10,248 nt of DNA from Moraxellaceae bacterium. Lineage in GTDB: Bacteria > Pseudomonadota > Gammaproteobacteria > Pseudomonadales > Ketobacteraceae. The notes beneath the pieces are model-generated. The model saw only the letters and a list, made by a program, of their open reading frames with translations, ran no database searches and was not told the DNA's origin. A program made the position numbers and the translations under genes. Within the stretch, counting starts at the first letter, position 1, and each line of letters begins with the position of its first letter. The stretch lies in the NCBI GenBank assembly GCA_002402125.1, contig NVVG01000065.1, forward strand, positions 1 to 10,248, read 5' to 3'. Below, piece after piece: positions 7,754-10,248 of the stretch.

Positions 7754-8371
7754 ATGTCTGAAAAATATACAACTGCCGAAGCGCGTGTAAGTTACGGTAT
7801 TGGTCGCCAAATGGGTGACCAATTAAAGCAAAACCCATTCGATGGCATGGTCATTGATGATGTATTAGCCGGTCTTGCTGACGTGTTAAATGGTCAAGAA
7901 TTAGCCGTTGCCCCTGAAGATATGGATGCCGCATTCAGAGAAATTAGTGCCGTTATGCAAGAAAAGCAAGCCGAGGCGTCTAAAGAGCATACTGCTGCCG
8001 GCGAAGCATTCCTTGCAGAAAATGCTAAGAAAGACGGTGTGACTGTCTTGGAATCGGGTCTTCAGTACGAAATTATCACCAAAGGTGATGGCGAGTTACC
8101 CGTTGCTGAGTCCACCGTGCGTACCCATTATCACGGTACTTTGACCGATGGCACTGTGTTTGATAGCTCTTATGATCGTGGTGAGCCAGCAGAATTCCCC
8201 GTAAACGGCGTTATCGCGGGTTGGACCGAAGCATTACAATTAATGCCTGTTGGTTCCAAATGGCGTTTAACCGTGCCTTATAATCTTGCTTACGGTGAGC
8301 AAGGTGCCGGTGGTGAAATTGGCCCATACGCAACATTGGTATTTGATGTTGAGTTACTTGCTATCGTATAA
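7754..8371 (+). CDS. fklB: FKBP-type peptidyl-prolyl cis-trans isomerase (FKBP22/FklB)
   Basis: Cytoplasmic prolyl isomerase and folding helper. 205 residues, about the size of E. coli FklB (206) and similar along its length. The N-terminal part (about 1-90; ARVSYGIGRQMGDQL) is the helical dimerisation arm of the FkpA/FklB/Mip class. After a linker (ENAKKDGVTVLESGLQY) comes the FKBP domain (about 110-205) with TVRTHYHGTLTDGTVFDSS, RGEPAEFPVNGVIAGWTEAL, LMPVGSKWRLTVP, LAYGEQGAG and TLVFDVELL. Expected active-site residues are present: Y126, F136-D137, V153-I154, W157, Y180 and F197. There is no signal peptide, which separates it from periplasmic FkpA and exported Mip. The ribosome site GAGAG is at 7743-7747. 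The gene probably forms its own unit, closed by the terminator at 8402. Confidence 0.93.
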   Translation: MSEKYTTAEARVSYGIGRQMGDQLKQNPFDGMVIDDVLAGLADVLNGQELAVAPEDMDAAFREISAVMQEKQAEASKEHTAAGEAFLAENAKKDGVTVLESGLQYEIITKGDGELPVAESTVRTHYHGTLTDGTVFDSSYDRGEPAEFPVNGVIAGWTEALQLMPVGSKWRLTVPYNLAYGEQGAGGEIGPYATLVFDVELLAIV

Positions 8372-8401
8372 ATTGTGCCAGCAATGTAACTAGTGCAATA
8401 T

Positions 8402-8443
8402 AAAAACGGTGTGTCCAATGAACATTGGGCACACCGTTTTTTT
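8402..8443 (+). terminator. Strong intrinsic terminator after fklB
   Basis: An 18-base-pair stem (8402-8419 with 8424-8441, one G-U pair) with the 4-base loop GAAC, followed by a T-run ending at 8443. The left arm starts with five A, so it could also stop transcription on the minus strand. It begins 30 bases after the fklB stop. Confidence 0.93.
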
Positions 8444-8521
8444 ATGGCTACATTTAGCTGCCGTGTCATCGATAGAGTACGTTGCCATATATTTGAAGGC
8501 GATTAATTAAAGTTAAAGTAG

Positions 8522-8580
8522 ACAAATTCCGGAATTCTCTCATTTGAGAATTTGTACATACCCAGCCCTCCCAAATGTAC
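8522..8580. repeat. Cluster of nested inverted repeats
   Basis: Four overlapping dyads: AATTCCGGAATT, a perfect 12-base palindrome (8525-8536); ACAAATTC (8522-8529) with GAATTTGT (8548-8555); AATTCTC (8533-8539) with GAGAATT (8546-8552), loop 6; and GTACAT (8554-8559) with ATGTAC (8575-8580), loop 15. The arms share bases, so alternative folds are mutually exclusive. They could be operator sites or a structured leader. Confidence 0.5.
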
Positions 8581-8747
8581 GACCTTTCACTCCAAGGTTG
8601 TAGGGTGAGTTTACCTTCAGCGGGCCTCTCTTTCTACTCCCTATGAAGGATGATGCCTTTCAGCGTTGTATCCGCGAGGCAAGAAGCGAAACCATTAAAG
8701 GATTGGCTCTGTAGCTCGGTCATAAAAACCCACACGTTCAACAATAA

Positions 8748-8759
8748 ACTGGTACCAGT
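8748..8759. promoter_or_regulatory. Perfect 12-base palindrome abutting the response regulator start
   Basis: ACTGGTACCAGT equals its own reverse complement and ends at the base before GTG 8760. It occupies the place where a ribosome binding site would be expected, and no purine-rich site is seen there. It may be a dimeric-protein operator (possibly autoregulatory) or a translational control element; the function is inferred. Confidence 0.4.
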
Positions 8760-9362
8760 GTGCAGATAATATTAGTTGATGATCATATCATTTTCAGACA
8801 AGGCTTAAAGTTGTTACTCGAAGCTGAAGGGCATGAAATTATTGCTGAGCTTGAGTCAGCGGAAGCATTAATTAGCAAGGTGCAGGAAGTTACCGTGGAT
8901 TTGGTTTTATTGGATTATCGGATTCCTGGCGGGGGCTCCATCACGGCGCTTGAATATATCAAGAAGCGCTATGAAAAAATCAAAGTGTTTGTTCTTACCG
9001 GTGTTACCTCGGGAAACCTTTATAAAGCGCTGATATCATCACACGCTGACGGGGTACTGATGAAAATGGGCTCTGCTGATGAGTTACTAGCTGCAATTGA
9101 CGCCATGAACAGTGGCGAAAGATACATTTCTAAGATGGTTTTGGAAAAGATATCTCATGAGGGGGCGGAATTAACGTCTAGAGAGTTGCAAGTGTTAGAT
9201 CTAATTTTTGAAGGGCTCAACAATAGCAAAATTGCAGAAAGACTAACGATATCCAATAAAACAGTAGATAAACATCGAACAAGTTTGATGAGAAAATTGG
9301 ATGTCAGCAACGTGGTTGAACTGATGCATGTGGCCCGTCAGCAAGGTTATCTCGACGACTAG
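8760..9362 (+). CDS. LuxR/NarL-family two-component response regulator
   Basis: DNA-binding transcriptional regulator of the NarL/FixJ type, 200 residues. The receiver domain (1-115) has the acidic pair D7-D8 (ILVDDH), phosphoacceptor D52 (LVLLDYRIPGG), T80 (VFVLTG) and K102 (GVLMKMGS), so phosphorylation should be possible. The LuxR-type helix-turn-helix (about 136-200) reads LTSRELQVLDLIFEGLNNSK, then IAERLTISNKTVDKHRTSLM. The GTG at 8760 is the only start that keeps the receiver whole: a TAA sits in frame at 8745-8747. No clear ribosome site precedes it, and a perfect palindrome occupies that spot. Its stop is 4 bases from the stop of the convergent kinase, its likely partner. The target genes cannot be told from sequence; nothing links it directly to urea use. 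Confidence 0.92.
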   Translation: MQIILVDDHIIFRQGLKLLLEAEGHEIIAELESAEALISKVQEVTVDLVLLDYRIPGGGSITALEYIKKRYEKIKVFVLTGVTSGNLYKALISSHADGVLMKMGSADELLAAIDAMNSGERYISKMVLEKISHEGAELTSRELQVLDLIFEGLNNSKIAERLTISNKTVDKHRTSLMRKLDVSNVVELMHVARQQGYLDD

Positions 9363-9366
9363 TTAG

Positions 9367-10248
9367 TTAATAATCGACAGGTATGCTAATGCCTGCCATA
9401 GTACCTTTATTAACTGTTGATTGAATGCTAAAGACATATTGATTCTCGTCACATAATCTTTTCACAATTGCCAAACCCAAGCCATAACCCGAAGCATCAG
9501 GATTGTCTTCATGTTGCCTGAATGGAGAGAGCATCTCTTCTATTCTACTCTTATGAATACCTGAGCCAGTATCTATAATTTGGATTTCATAGGCTCTCTT
9601 TCGCCGGCGAACGCCTATAAGAATTTTACCTTCCTTGGTGTATCGAATTGCGTTGCTTAGCAAGTTTTCAATAATGCGAATAAGGACAACCTTAGATTGA
9701 TAACAAACAATGCTGCAGGGTGCGAAACAGAGTTGAACCCGCTTGTTGCTTAGCTTTGGCTCCATCCTCTGCCTGATCTCTTCAAACAGACTATCGATGG
9801 TAAACGTGTGATGAAGATTAATGTATTGATCTTTCGCTTGACGGATAACATTGTTATTCAGGTCCTCAAAAAATGTCAAAACGTTATCTATGTGTCCTTC
9901 TAACAAGGTGATATCGTATTTGGTTTCAAGGCCTTTTAAACTTAAACGCAAGCTGTGAATGGGTTGATTCAAATCGTGACTGGTTGATGCGATATACTCT
10001 AGTGATTTTTTAGTTTCAAGAAAAAAAGCATTTCTCTCCCTTTCTACGTCTAAGAGATTTTCCTGCTCTTCGATTCGTTCATTTATAATCTTTATATTTT
10101 CTTCTTGCAATGCATTGTGGTTACTATTGATTATTTTCAGCTGGTCGTATAGAGCAAACATAAAGCAAATTGCCTCCATAAGATAACCCAGCTTAATAGC
10201 CTCGGTGGTGGATAGCGGTAATGAAAATTCCAAGCCCACGCCCTGCAA
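9367..10248 (-). CDS. Sensor histidine kinase, probably 7TMR-DISM type (N-terminus beyond right edge)
   Basis: The visible 293 residues are the C-terminal part; the frame runs off the right edge, so the TTG there is not a real start. The first 38 or so residues (GVGLEFSLPLSTTEAIKLGYLMEAICFMFALYDQLKII is the stretch, with LPLSTTEAIKLGYLMEAI as its core) resemble the end of a 7TMR-DISM membrane module. A charged coiled coil follows (about 40-80). The H-box SHDLNQPIHSLRLSL has phospho-acceptor H91 (codon 9976-9978) and resembles the HDLRQPLHAL type often found in kinases paired with LuxR-type regulators. ATPase motifs: N-box ENLLSNAIRYT (194-204), G1 DTGSGI (226-231), F-box SPFRQ (241-245), G2 GYGLGLAIVKRL (254-265). 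It ends after the ATPase domain with no receiver. It converges on the response regulator gene. Confidence 0.9.
   Translation of the reverse strand: MQGVGLEFSLPLSTTEAIKLGYLMEAICFMFALYDQLKIINSNHNALQEENIKIINERIEEQENLLDVERERNAFFLETKKSLEYIASTSHDLNQPIHSLRLSLKGLETKYDITLLEGHIDNVLTFFEDLNNNVIRQAKDQYINLHHTFTIDSLFEEIRQRMEPKLSNKRVQLCFAPCSIVCYQSKVVLIRIIENLLSNAIRYTKEGKILIGVRRRKRAYEIQIIDTGSGIHKSRIEEMLSPFRQHEDNPDASGYGLGLAIVKRLCDENQYVFSIQSTVNKGTMAGISIPVDY

Larger units (their letters stand above)
8444..8759. other. 316-base intergenic region with several inverted repeats
   Basis: No convincing gene. The left part is AT-rich (GATTAATTAAAGTTAAAG, about 8500-8517). It is followed by nested inverted repeats at 8522-8580, a pyrimidine-rich stretch (about 8622-8642) and a perfect palindrome at 8748-8759 against the start codon of the response regulator. 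A 23-codon open frame with ATG at 8643 and stop at 8712-8714 has no ribosome site and is probably chance. I see no clear -35/-10 pair. The region presumably carries the promoter and control sites of the response regulator. Confidence 0.6.

Noticed and set aside
8643..8714. 23-codon open frame (MKDDAFQRCIREARSETIKG and three more residues)
   Set aside because: The composition looks protein-like, but there is a pyrimidine tract where a ribosome site should be, it is very short, and no family is recognised; it may be chance or a gene remnant.
8709..8720. CTGTAGCTCGGT resembling a tRNA D-arm
   Set aside because: No acceptor, anticodon or T-arm can be built around it.

Overview
The window looks like part of a gammaproteobacterial chromosome, possibly a marine-type lineage. 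The support is the urtCDE-ureDABCEFG gene order, a close FklB (FKBP22-type) homologue, and moderately AT-rich coding sequence. No rRNA or other strong taxonomic marker is present, so this placement is an inference.

Layout: (1) 1-2109 is the 3' end of a urea ABC importer operon: urtC (permease, cut by the left edge), urtD and urtE (two ATPases), joined by 1-4 base overlaps. (2) 2162-2380 encodes a 72-residue predicted membrane protein with a short His-rich segment expected to face the periplasm. (3) 2399-7590 is a complete urease cluster in the order ureD, ureA, ureB, ureC, ureE, ureF, ureG, all on the + strand with short gaps or overlaps. (4) 7754-8371 is fklB, a peptidyl-prolyl isomerase, closed by a strong intrinsic terminator at 8402-8443. 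(5) 8444-8759 is non-coding sequence rich in inverted repeats. (6) 8760-9362 is a LuxR-family response regulator, which converges with only 4 bases between stops on a sensor histidine kinase (9367-right edge, minus strand, N-terminus outside the window).

How it works together: UrtC/D/E (with UrtA/B, presumably just upstream) import urea. UreA/B/C form the nickel metalloenzyme that hydrolyses it to ammonia and carbamate. UreD/F/G form the GTP-dependent activation complex and UreE, with a His-rich tail, delivers nickel. All nickel, carbamylated-lysine and catalytic residues of UreC are present at the canonical numbering, so the enzyme should be active. No recognisable nickel permease (HupE/UreJ, NixA or Nik type) lies in the window; the small His-motif membrane protein is the only extra candidate metal-handling gene.

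Most of the window is ordinary and well explained. The places worth a second look are the small His-motif membrane protein, the ureE/ureF junction where the His tail and the next start codon share bases, a perfect 12-base palindrome touching the GTG start of the response regulator, and the nested inverted repeats further upstream. I see no CRISPR array, tRNA, insertion sequence or prophage gene.
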